A stretch of DNA of 64,000 nucleotides, taken from assembly GCF_001839655.2 (NCBI RefSeq), contig NZ_CP056087.1:1054001-1118000 (forward strand), given 5' to 3'. A model generated the notes under the pieces. The model searched no databases. It saw only the letters and a list, made by a program, of their open reading frames with translations, and had not been told where the DNA came from. Made by a program: the position numbers and the translations under genes. Below, piece by piece: positions 21,225-28,873 of this stretch (its first letter is position 1; each line of letters starts with the position of its first letter). Origin of the DNA: Pseudomonas argentinensis (GTDB lineage: Bacteria > Pseudomonadota > Gammaproteobacteria > Pseudomonadales > Pseudomonadaceae).

Positions 21225-22526
21225 TCACCAGAGCGCCAGGGTGTAGTCGATGTGCAGGCGAGTCTGATTCTCGTCGCGGAAGGCTGCGCCGGCGGCGAAG
21301 TCATTGCGATAGATCGAATGCCGGGCCTTCAGGCCGACGCCCTTGAAGGTGCCGCTCTGGATCACGTAACCGATCTCCATCTGCAGCTCGCGCTCCTTGA
21401 GGTCGGCGCCGCCCAGTGTCGGCAGTTCGATGTTGTCGCCACGCAGGTAACGCAGGCGCGTCTTCAGGCCGGGCACGCCGGCAGCGGCGAAGTCGTAATC
21501 GTAGATCGCCTGCCAGGTGCGCTCCTTGGGGTTGAGGAAGTCCGAGCTCATGGCCATTTCGCTGATCACCATCGACTCGGTGCCGGAGATGTAGGGCTTG
21601 GCCGTGTCGCCGCTCTGATGCATGTAGCCCAGGGTGAAACGATGGCCGTCGAGGCTGTAGGCGAACTGCGCGGCGAGGTTGCGGTTATCCACCTTGCCGG
21701 CACGAGCACTGCCATCCTCGTTGCTGATGAAGGCGCGCAAGTCGGTGCTAAACATGCCGGGGCCGACCGGCAGCTCGTGCAGCAGGCCGAAGTATTCCTG
21801 GCGATACAGGTCGGCGACCGTGGTGTGGTAGGCGCGCAGCTTCAGGCCCTTGCCGAGCTGATAGTCGCCACCGAAGAAGGCCGCGTGTGAGCTTTCTGCC
21901 GCTGGGTTGAAACGTCGGTTCGGCGAGGCCACCGTCATCGCCTGGTAGTTGCTGGAGTCGCGGCGGTTGATGCGGTCGAGATAACCCGCATTCAGGCTCA
22001 GATCCTCGATGTCCATGGACTGCAGGTAGGCGCCACGGAAACTCTGGGGCAGCAGTCGCGCCGGGCTGGCGACGATGGAGGGCAGGAACGGCGAAACTTC
22101 GCCGACCTTCAGCACGCTCTTGCCGGCGCGGATCTTGGCGGTCGGCGCCAGGCGCGAATACTCATCGGCGGCCCGCCCGCTGCTCGCGGAAACCGGCAGC
22201 AGTTCGGTGCCGCTGCGCCCTGGTGAGGAATCCAGCTTGACGCCCAGCAGGCCGGTGACGTCCAGGCCGAACCCGACGGCGCCCGGCGTATAGCCCGACT
22301 CCAGCTTGAGAATGAAGCCCTGGGCCCATTCGCGGGCTGCCGACTTGGCACCGTCGTCCTTGTAGTCGCGATCCATGTAGTAGTTGCGGGTGGTCAGCTT
22401 GGCGCTGCTGTCTTCGACGAAGCCGTCGGCCAGGGCATGGCCGGCCAGCAGGCCGGGAGCCAGCAGCAGGCCGGCCAATGAGCTGCGGCGAAAGTAAATG
22501 GAATCGAGCGCCCTATGGGTGTGCAT
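21225..22526 (-). CDS. OprD-family outer-membrane porin
   Basis: This 433-residue porin of the OprD/Opd family has a signal peptide at about residues 1-34 (core LAGLLLAPGLLAG, cut after GHALA) and a mature start DGFVEDSSAKLTTRNYYMDRD typical of the family. It should form an 18-strand barrel admitting small carboxylates. The C-terminus ends in an aromatic residue (LALW), as outer-membrane assembly requires. It lies between two aromatic-acid transporters, and its upstream region holds a PcaR-like site and a CA motif, so an aromatic acid is the likely substrate. Confidence 0.9.
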   Translation of the reverse strand: MHTHRALDSIYFRRSSLAGLLLAPGLLAGHALADGFVEDSSAKLTTRNYYMDRDYKDDGAKSAAREWAQGFILKLESGYTPGAVGFGLDVTGLLGVKLDSSPGRSGTELLPVSASSGRAADEYSRLAPTAKIRAGKSVLKVGEVSPFLPSIVASPARLLPQSFRGAYLQSMDIEDLSLNAGYLDRINRRDSSNYQAMTVASPNRRFNPAAESSHAAFFGGDYQLGKGLKLRAYHTTVADLYRQEYFGLLHELPVGPGMFSTDLRAFISNEDGSARAGKVDNRNLAAQFAYSLDGHRFTLGYMHQSGDTAKPYISGTESMVISEMAMSSDFLNPKERTWQAIYDYDFAAAGVPGLKTRLRYLRGDNIELPTLGGADLKERELQMEIGYVIQSGTFKGVGLKARHSIYRNDFAAGAAFRDENQTRLHIDYTLALW

Positions 22527-22541
22527 GTCATTGTCCTTTTA

Positions 22542-22549
22542 TTGTTGTT
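22542..22549 (-). promoter_or_regulatory. Crc/Hfq-type CA motif upstream of the porin
   Basis: The minus strand reads AACAACAA about 16 bases upstream of the porin ATG and just before AAAAGGA, a typical place for Hfq/Crc to block ribosome access. Inferred from motif only. Confidence 0.5.
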
Positions 22550-22641
22550 CTTGGCCCCGCCGATGCGGGCGGTGATGCAGCGCTGTTTGCGTTGCAGTGG
22601 GGCGAGAATGGAAAGGCAATGGCGAGCGGTCAATGCGCATT

Positions 22642-22656
22642 GTTCGATAATCGAAC
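22642..22656. promoter_or_regulatory. PcaR-type operator between porin and MFS genes
   Basis: GTTCGATAATCGAAC is a perfect 7-1-7 dyad matching the 15-bp PcaR site I recall from the P. putida pcaIJ promoter (GTTCGATAATCGCAC) at 14 positions. It sits in an AT-rich stretch between divergent genes. The 321-bp gap 22527-22847 contains this, two CA motifs and no gene. PcaR responds to beta-ketoadipate. Confidence 0.75.
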
Positions 22657-22820
22657 GTTAAAAACATTAATTATTTTAGGTATTAACAAAATTATTTAGC
22701 TAAGTGATTGATACGTTTCGATTATCCCCAAATTGATGTTCAGGGCTGAATTACTTTCGTTATTCATTATCTTTGTTAATCTTTTCAGGGCTCGCAGGGC
22801 GGTTTGTCGCGGGCGACGAC

Positions 22821-22828
22821 AACAACAA
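22821..22828 (+). promoter_or_regulatory. Crc/Hfq-type CA motif upstream of second AAHS transporter
   Basis: AACAACAA followed by TAAAATCGAGGG lies 20 bases before the ATG at 22848. It fits the Hfq/Crc target motif. Confidence 0.5.
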
Positions 22829-22847
22829 TAAAATCGAGGGTTTCCCC

Positions 22848-24065
22848 ATGGATACGTCATCGCGTCGCTCGACGCTGACCGTCACGCTGTGTTTCATCGT
22901 TGCGCTCATCGAAGGCCTGGATCTGCAATCGGCGGGCATTGCCGCGGCGGGCATTCGCCAGGCGTTCGAGCTGGATCAGAAAATGATGGGCTGGATGTTC
23001 AGCGCCAGCATCATCGGGCTGCTGCCCGGGGCGTTCTTCGGCGGCTGGCTGGCCGACCGCATCGGCCGCAAGCGCGTGCTGATCGGCGCGGTGATTCTTT
23101 TCGGCATCTTCTCGTTGTGGACCGCCTTTGTCGCCAGCGTCAACGGCCTGCTGTTGGCGCGCTTCATGACCGGCCTGGGCCTTGGCGCCGCCTTGCCGAA
23201 CCTGATCGCCCTGTGCGCCGAGGCGGTCGAGGAGCGGCGCCGTGGCACGGCCATCAGCATCATGTACTGCGGGGTGCCGCTGGGCGGCGCCATCGCGGCG
23301 GTAGTGGGCATGCTTGGTGGTGAGAGCTGGCAGATGGTGTTTATCGTCGGTGGCGTGGCGCCATTGCTGATCGCGCCGCTGCTGATCTTCGCGCTGCCCG
23401 AGTCGCGGGACTTTCGCGAGCAGCATCAGGACGCTGCGCCGCTACGCGAATCCACCGTGCAGGCCTTGTTCGGTGGTGGCCGGGCGAGCGCCACGCTGGC
23501 GCTGTGGGTCAGCTATTTCTTCACCCTCACGGTGATGTACATGCTGCTCAACTGGCTGCCATCGCTGCTGCTCGAACAGGGTTTCAGCAAGCCCCAGGCC
23601 GGCACCATCCAGATGCTCTTCAACATCGGCGGCGCCATCGGCTCGCTGCTTGGCGGGCTGCTGCTGGATCGTCGCGGGCGCACCGGGGTAGTGCTGTTCG
23701 CCTATGGTGGTGTGCTGGCCTCGTTGGCCGGCCTGGGTTTCGCCTCGGGCATGCTGGCCATGGCGATTGCCGGTTTCGCGGCAGGTTTGTTCATCATTGC
23801 CGCGCAACTGGTGCTTTACGCACTGGCGCCTCCAGCGTACCCCACCTCGGTACGGGCTACCGGCGTAGGTGCAGCGGTGGCGATCGGGCGCCTGGGCTCG
23901 GTCTCCGGCCCCCTGGCGGCCGGGCAGATTCTCGCCGCAGGGGCCGGCACCACGGGCGTGTTGCTGGCGGCATCGCCAGGGCTGGTGATCGCGGCGCTGG
24001 TGGTACTTGGCATGAGTCGGCGACGCGCTGTCGAGGCGCCGCCAGCCTCGAGCACATTCCGGTAG
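22848..24065 (+). CDS. AAHS-family MFS transporter (aromatic acid uptake)
   Basis: This 405-residue, 12-segment major facilitator is the second AAHS-like transporter of the island. Helix 1 reads ALIEGLDLQSAGIAAAG, where the usual DGFD is replaced by EGLD. The loop motif WLADRIGRKRVLIGA is conserved. The start MDTSSRRSTLTVTLC is chosen after GAGGG; an earlier ATG would add 25 polar residues. It is divergent from the OprD porin with a PcaR-type site between them, so it may carry hydroxycinnamates, 4-hydroxybenzoate or protocatechuate. It is followed by a strong terminator and the ferulate operon. Confidence 0.85.
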   Translation: MDTSSRRSTLTVTLCFIVALIEGLDLQSAGIAAAGIRQAFELDQKMMGWMFSASIIGLLPGAFFGGWLADRIGRKRVLIGAVILFGIFSLWTAFVASVNGLLLARFMTGLGLGAALPNLIALCAEAVEERRRGTAISIMYCGVPLGGAIAAVVGMLGGESWQMVFIVGGVAPLLIAPLLIFALPESRDFREQHQDAAPLRESTVQALFGGGRASATLALWVSYFFTLTVMYMLLNWLPSLLLEQGFSKPQAGTIQMLFNIGGAIGSLLGGLLLDRRGRTGVVLFAYGGVLASLAGLGFASGMLAMAIAGFAAGLFIIAAQLVLYALAPPAYPTSVRATGVGAAVAIGRLGSVSGPLAAGQILAAGAGTTGVLLAASPGLVIAALVVLGMSRRRAVEAPPASSTFR

Positions 24066-24199
24066 CGAGGCTGAGCCGACAAGCAGGTTGACGCGCCTGA
24101 AGGCCCGGCAAGCGCCAAGCCGTCGCGTCAGCCTGCAAAGGGTATGGGCGGAAGTGACCCTGTGTTGCGCTGCCGCACTTTTTCCACAGGCAATAAAAA

Positions 24200-24219
24200 A
24201 CCCGCCGAAGCGGGCTTTT
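24200..24219 (+). terminator. Rho-independent terminator after the MFS gene
   Basis: AAAAAACCCGC-CGAA-GCGGGCTTTT is a compact stem with a tetraloop and a T-run, with A-run symmetry that also permits minus-strand use. It lies 135 bp past the MFS stop. Confidence 0.88.
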
Positions 24220-24233
24220 ACTGACCAATGCCA

Positions 24234-24298
24234 ACGTCCTGTCGGCTGCCATCCTGGCTATGGTCACGTCATCCATGACCCTGAGCACGTCCTGTGCT
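24234..24298. repeat. structured intergenic element of unknown role
   Basis: ACGTCCTGT occurs twice as a direct repeat (24234-24242 and 24287-24295) flanking GGTCA-N9-TGACC (24262-24280). The second copy is embedded in GCAC-GTCCT-GTGC. It lies in the 485-bp gap 24066-24550 after a terminator. No coding potential is convincing there. Confidence 0.4.
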
Positions 24299-24478
24299 GC
24301 AGGTATGGGTATAGATTACGGCGTGGGTCGGGGTGCCACCAGAGCGAACCGGCGCACCGGCGTGTAAGCCTTTGGCTATAGCGAAGCGGCAGCGTGAACT
24401 GTTCGAGGTTATTCGGCCTGCGAATGGGCGGCTCTGCCAGGCGAATGTCCGAATTCGGCAGAGATGGTGATTTTAATT

Positions 24479-24501
24479 AATAGTTAATTGACATAACTAT
24501 T
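24479..24501. promoter_or_regulatory. candidate MarR-type operator of the ferulate operon
   Basis: AATAGTTA-N7-TAACTATT is a perfect inverted repeat with 8-bp arms, centred on the -35 box of the ech promoter. The size and AT-rich symmetry fit a MarR-family dimer. The MarR gene at 32081-32560 is the natural candidate; feruloyl-CoA or a similar thioester would be the inducer by analogy with CouR-type regulators. Confidence 0.7.
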
Positions 24502-24516
24502 TTTCAGGATTAGCTT
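24488..24516 (+). promoter_or_regulatory. sigma-70 promoter of ech-vdh-fcs-aat-acd
   Basis: A perfect TTGACA, a 17-bp spacer and TAGCTT lie 35 bp upstream of the ech ATG. The -35 falls in the spacer of the inverted repeat at 24479-24501, so repressor binding would block RNA polymerase. Confidence 0.75.
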
Positions 24517-24550
24517 CTGTTCATCGACAACCAAAACAAGAGCACACCCC

Positions 24551-25381
24551 ATGAGCAAGTACGAAGGCCGCTGGCACACCGTCAAGGTCGATGTCGAAGA
24601 AGGCATCGCCTGGGTCACCCTCAACCGTCCGGAAAAACGCAATGCCATGAGCCCGACCCTCAACCGCGAGATGGTCGAGATCCTCGAGGTGCTGGAGCAG
24701 GACGCCGAGGCCCGGGTACTGGTGCTGACCGGCGCCGGCGAGTCGTGGACTGCGGGCATGGACCTCAAGGAATACTTCCGCGAAGTGGATGCCGGCCCGG
24801 AGATCCTCCAGGAGAAGATCCGCCGCGAAGCCTCGCAATGGCAGTGGAAACTGCTGCGCATGTACGCCAAGCCGACCATCGCCATGGTCAACGGCTGGTG
24901 CTTCGGCGGCGGCTTCAGTCCGCTGGTGGCCTGTGACCTGGCGATCTGCGCTGACGAAGCCACCTTCGGCCTCTCCGAAATCAACTGGGGCATCCCGCCG
25001 GGCAACCTGGTCAGCAAGGCCATGGCCGACACCGTGGGCCACCGCCAGTCGCTGTACTACATCATGACCGGCAAGACCTTCGACGGTAAGAAAGCCGCCG
25101 AGATGGGCCTGGTCAACGAAAGCGTGCCCCTGGCGCAGCTGCGCGAAACCACCCTGGAACTGGCGCGCAACCTGCTGGAAAAGAACCCGGTGGTGCTGCG
25201 TGCCGCCAAGCATGGCTTCAAGCGTTGCCGCGAGCTGACCTGGGAGCAGAACGAGGATTACCTGTACGCCAAGCTCGACCAGTCGCGCCTGCTCGACGAA
25301 GAGGGCGGTCGCGAGCAGGGCATGAAGCAGTTCCTCGACGACAAGACCATCAAGCCCGGTCTGCAGGCCTACAAGCGCTGA
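24551..25381 (+). CDS. ech: feruloyl-CoA hydratase/lyase (Ech, HCHL)
   Basis: This crotonase-family enzyme hydrates and cleaves feruloyl-CoA (or p-coumaroyl-CoA) to vanillin (or 4-hydroxybenzaldehyde) and acetyl-CoA. The protein has 276 residues. Residues reported as key in P. fluorescens HCHL fall at the same positions: Ser123 (GFSPL), Glu143 (LSEIN) and Tyr239 (EDYLY). The substrate-binding N-terminus RWHTVKVDVEEGIAWVTLN is typical. It is first in the ferulate operon, behind the promoter at 24488. Confidence 0.96.
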   Translation: MSKYEGRWHTVKVDVEEGIAWVTLNRPEKRNAMSPTLNREMVEILEVLEQDAEARVLVLTGAGESWTAGMDLKEYFREVDAGPEILQEKIRREASQWQWKLLRMYAKPTIAMVNGWCFGGGFSPLVACDLAICADEATFGLSEINWGIPPGNLVSKAMADTVGHRQSLYYIMTGKTFDGKKAAEMGLVNESVPLAQLRETTLELARNLLEKNPVVLRAAKHGFKRCRELTWEQNEDYLYAKLDQSRLLDEEGGREQGMKQFLDDKTIKPGLQAYKR

Positions 25382-25393
25382 TCGCCTGGCCCT

Positions 25394-25415
25394 GTCGTGC
25401 GGCGTGCGCCACGAC
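25394..25415 (+). promoter_or_regulatory. ech-vdh intercistronic hairpin
   Basis: GTCGT-GC-GGCG-TG-CGCC-ACGAC folds as a GC-rich stem with a 2-nt bulge in the 75-bp gap. It lacks a T-tract. It may set the ratio of Ech to Vdh. Confidence 0.4.
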
Positions 25416-25456
25416 GCGGCGAGCGTTTCCTACAACGACAACAATGAGGAATCATC

Positions 25457-26905
25457 ATGCTGGACGTGCCCCTGCTGATCGGTGGCCAGTCGTGCCCCGC
25501 CCGTGATGGACGAACCTTCGAACGCCACAACCCGGTAACCGGCGAGGTGGTGTCGCGGGTCGCCGCCGCCACCCTGGAAGATGCCGATGCCGCAGTGGCC
25601 GCCGCCCAGGCCGCGTTTACCGCCTGGGCCGCGCTGGCGCCCAACGAGCGGCGTACACGCCTGCTCAAGGCTGCCGGGGAGATGCAGGCACGCGCCGGCG
25701 AATTCATCGCCGCTGCCGGGGAAACCGGGGCGATGGCCAACTGGTACGGCTTCAACGTGCACCTGGCGTCCAACATGCTGCGCGAGGCGGCGTCGCTGAC
25801 CACCCAGATCCATGGCGAGGTGATTCCGTCCGACGTGCCAGGCAGTTTCGCCATGGCGTTGCGTCAGCCCTGCGGCGTGGTGCTCGGCATCGCGCCATGG
25901 AACGCCCCGGTGATTCTCGCCACCCGCGCCATCGCCATGCCGCTGGCCTGTGGCAACACCGTGGTGCTCAAGGCGTCCGAGCTGAGCCCCGCGGTACACC
26001 GGCTGATCGGCCAGGTGCTGCAGGATGCGGGCCTGGGTGACGGCGTGGTCAACGTGATCAGCAACGCCCCGGCCGACGCGGCGGCGATCGTCGAGCGGCT
26101 GATCGCCAACCCGGTGGTACGGCGGGTCAACTTCACCGGCTCGACCAAGGTCGGGCGCATCGTCGGCGAACTGTCGGCTCGCCATCTCAAGCCGGCGCTG
26201 CTGGAGCTGGGCGGCAAGGCGCCGCTGCTGGTGCTCGACGATGCCGACCTGGACGCCGCCGTCGAAGCCGCGGCGTTCGGTGCCTTCTTCAACCAGGGGC
26301 AGATCTGCATGTCCACCGAGCGCCTGGTGGTCGACAGCAAGGTGGCCGATGCCTTCGTCGCCAAGCTGGCGGCGAAGATCGCCACCCTGCGCGCCGGCAA
26401 CCCGGCCGACAGCGCCTCGGTGCTCGGCTCGCTGGTCGACACCTCGGCGGGCGAGCGCATCAGGGCCCTGATCGACGACGCCGTCGGCAAGGGCGCGCGG
26501 CTGGTCGCCGGTGGCCAGGTCGAAGGCAGCATCATGCAGGCGACCCTGCTCGACAACGTCACCCCGGCCATGCGCCTGTACGCCGAGGAGTCCTTTGGGC
26601 CGGTGGCGGTGGTGCTGCGCGGTAGCGGTGACGAAGAACTGCTGCGCCTGGCCAACGACTCCGAGTTCGGCCTGTCGGCGGCGATCTTCAGCCGCGACAC
26701 CAGCCGCGCGCTGGCGTTGGCCCAGCGGGTCGAGTCGGGGATCTGCCATATCAACGGGCCGACCGTACACGACGAGGCGCAGATGCCCTTCGGCGGCGTC
26801 AAGGCCAGTGGTTACGGCAGCTTTGGCGGCAAGTCGGCCATCGAGCAATTCACCCAGTTGCGCTGGGTGACCCTGCAGAACGGCCCGCGGCACTACCCGA
26901 TCTAG
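25457..26905 (+). CDS. vdh: vanillin dehydrogenase Vdh
   Basis: This 482-residue aldehyde dehydrogenase oxidises vanillin or 4-hydroxybenzaldehyde to the acid with NAD(P). ALDH marks are intact: the nucleotide-binding region APWNAPVILATRAIAMPLACGN, general base in LELGGKAPLLV, and catalytic Cys in NQGQICMSTERL. The start is an ATG after TGAGGAATC. It lies between ech and fcs, which fixes the vanillin role; the product feeds VanAB or PobA. Confidence 0.94.
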   Translation: MLDVPLLIGGQSCPARDGRTFERHNPVTGEVVSRVAAATLEDADAAVAAAQAAFTAWAALAPNERRTRLLKAAGEMQARAGEFIAAAGETGAMANWYGFNVHLASNMLREAASLTTQIHGEVIPSDVPGSFAMALRQPCGVVLGIAPWNAPVILATRAIAMPLACGNTVVLKASELSPAVHRLIGQVLQDAGLGDGVVNVISNAPADAAAIVERLIANPVVRRVNFTGSTKVGRIVGELSARHLKPALLELGGKAPLLVLDDADLDAAVEAAAFGAFFNQGQICMSTERLVVDSKVADAFVAKLAAKIATLRAGNPADSASVLGSLVDTSAGERIRALIDDAVGKGARLVAGGQVEGSIMQATLLDNVTPAMRLYAEESFGPVAVVLRGSGDEELLRLANDSEFGLSAAIFSRDTSRALALAQRVESGICHINGPTVHDEAQMPFGGVKASGYGSFGGKSAIEQFTQLRWVTLQNGPRHYPI

Positions 26906-26937
26906 TCAAACCATTGCTGCATTCCTGCGTGTGCCGG

Positions 26938-26957
26938 TCGCCTCTTGCGAGGGGCGA
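26938..26957 (+). promoter_or_regulatory. vdh-fcs intercistronic hairpin
   Basis: TCGCCTC-TTGC-GAGGGGCGA can form a stem with small bulges in the 111-bp gap between vdh and fcs. An AAGAACAA word (26973-26980) follows it and fits the CA motif, though it is 37 bases from the GTG start. Confidence 0.35.
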
Positions 26958-27016
26958 TCACGGCGCCCCGACAAGAACAATAGTGGCGACCCGAGTCGCC
27001 CGCGTGGAGAAGCAAA

Positions 27017-28873
27017 GTGAACTCCGATACCGGACCGCGTTATCGCCAGGTGTCCATCGGCCGCCCGGCCGTTGAGGTCAGCGAACGTCAGGGCGTGTTG
27101 CACATGCGCTCGCTGGAACCGCTGGCGCCATTGCCCGAGCGCTTGCTCGATCGCCTGGTGCACTGGGCCGAGGTGCGTGGGCAGCAGACCTTCCTGGCCG
27201 TGCGCGGCGAGAACGGCGAGTGGCAGCACACCAGTTATGCCGGGATGCTCGAGGCGGTGCGGGCCATCGCCCAACGCCTGCTCGGCTTCGGCCTGAGCGC
27301 CGAGCGGCCCCTGGCGATTCTTTCCGGCAACGGCCTGCCGCACCTGCAGATGGCCCTTGGCGCCCTGTACGCAGGCATTCCCTACTGCCCGGTATCGCCG
27401 GCCTATTCGCTGCTCTCCCAGGACTACGCCAAGCTGCGCCATGTCTGCGACTTGCTGCAGCCTGGCCTGCTGTTCGTCGACAACGCCGCGCCCTACCAGC
27501 GCGCCATCGACGCGGTGATGGCCGCCGAGGTGCCGGTGATCACCGTGCACGGTGAAGTGGCGGGCCGGCGCAACCTCGATTTCGCCAGCCTGCTGGCAGA
27601 ACCCGGTGGCGCCGAGGCGCAAGCCGCCTTCGCCGCCACCGGCCCCGATACCATCGCCAAGTTCCTGTTCACCTCCGGTTCGACCAAGTTGCCCAAGGCG
27701 GTGATCACCACCCAGCGCATGCTCTGCGCCAACCAGCAGATGCTGCTGCAGACCTTCCCGGTATTCGGCGAAGAGCCGCCGGTGCTGGTCGACTGGCTGC
27801 CGTGGAACCACACCTTTGGCGGCAGCCACAACCTGGGCATCGTGCTGTACAACGGCGGCACCTTCTACCTCGACGACGGCAAGCCGACGCCCCAGGGCAT
27901 GGCCGAGACCCTGCGCAACCTGGGCGAGATTTCGCCGACCGCCTACCTGACCGTGCCCAAGGGCTGGGAGGAGCTGGTCAACGCCCTGGAGCAGGACGCG
28001 ACGCTGCGCGAAAGCTTCTTCGCGCGCATCAAGCTGTTCTTCTTCGCCGCCGCCGGGCTGTCCCAGAGTATCTGGGATCGCCTCGACCGCATCGCCGAGC
28101 AGCATTGTGGCGAGCGCATCCGCATGATGGCCGGGCTGGGCATGACCGAGGCATCGCCGTCCTGCACCTTCACCACCGGGCCGCTGTCCATGGCCGGCTA
28201 CGTCGGCCTGCCGGCGCCGGGTTGCGAAGTGCGCCTGGTACCGGTCGACGGCAAGCTGGAAGGGCGCTTCCGCGGCCCGCACATCATGCCCGGCTACTGG
28301 CGCGCGCCCGAGCAGAGCGCCGCGGTGTTCGACGAGGACGGCTTCTACTGCTCCGGCGACGCCCTCAAACTGGCCGACCCGAACGATCCCCAATTGGGCC
28401 TGATGTTCGACGGGCGCATCGCCGAGGACTTCAAGCTGTCGTCCGGGGTGTTCGTCAGCGTCGGCCCGCTGCGCAACCGCGCGGTGCTCGAAGGCTCGCC
28501 CTATGTGCAGGACGTGGTGGTCGCCGCGCCGGACCGTGAATGCCTGGGGCTGCTGGTATTCCCGCGCCTCTACGAATGTCGGCAGTTGGCCGGGCTGGCG
28601 GCGGAGGCCAGCGACGCCGAGATGCTGGCCAGCGCCCCGGTACGTGGCTGGTTCGCCGACTGGCTGCAGCGCCTCAATCGCGACGCCACCGGCAATGCCA
28701 CGCGGCTGGAATGGATCGCCCTGATGAGCCAGGCGCCGTCCATCGACCGCGGCGAGATCACCGACAAGGGCTCGATCAACCAGCGTGCCGTGCTGCAGTG
28801 GCGCGCCGAGCAGGTCGAAGGGCTGTACCGCGGCCATGACGAGTCGATCCTGCGCGCCGAGAAAAACGCGTGA
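27017..28873 (+). CDS. fcs: feruloyl-CoA synthetase Fcs
   Basis: Fcs activates ferulate and related hydroxycinnamates with ATP and CoA. The 618-residue protein belongs to the AMP-dependent synthetase (ANL) family. The P-loop is KFLFTSGSTKLPKAV, and the A5-type motif MAGLGMTEASPSCTF and the A7/A8 region YCSGDALKLADPND...DGRIAEDFKLSSG are present. The start is GTG (MNSDTGPRYRQ) after GGAGAAG. Its stop overlaps the GTG of aat by 4 bp. Confidence 0.94.
   Translation: MNSDTGPRYRQVSIGRPAVEVSERQGVLHMRSLEPLAPLPERLLDRLVHWAEVRGQQTFLAVRGENGEWQHTSYAGMLEAVRAIAQRLLGFGLSAERPLAILSGNGLPHLQMALGALYAGIPYCPVSPAYSLLSQDYAKLRHVCDLLQPGLLFVDNAAPYQRAIDAVMAAEVPVITVHGEVAGRRNLDFASLLAEPGGAEAQAAFAATGPDTIAKFLFTSGSTKLPKAVITTQRMLCANQQMLLQTFPVFGEEPPVLVDWLPWNHTFGGSHNLGIVLYNGGTFYLDDGKPTPQGMAETLRNLGEISPTAYLTVPKGWEELVNALEQDATLRESFFARIKLFFFAAAGLSQSIWDRLDRIAEQHCGERIRMMAGLGMTEASPSCTFTTGPLSMAGYVGLPAPGCEVRLVPVDGKLEGRFRGPHIMPGYWRAPEQSAAVFDEDGFYCSGDALKLADPNDPQLGLMFDGRIAEDFKLSSGVFVSVGPLRNRAVLEGSPYVQDVVVAAPDRECLGLLVFPRLYECRQLAGLAAEASDAEMLASAPVRGWFADWLQRLNRDATGNATRLEWIALMSQAPSIDRGEITDKGSINQRAVLQWRAEQVEGLYRGHDESILRAEKNA

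Noticed and set aside
23857..24288. Possible small gene on the minus strand after the MFS gene
   Set aside because: It reads through the terminator and into the MFS coding region; composition is Arg/Pro-rich and no family is evident.
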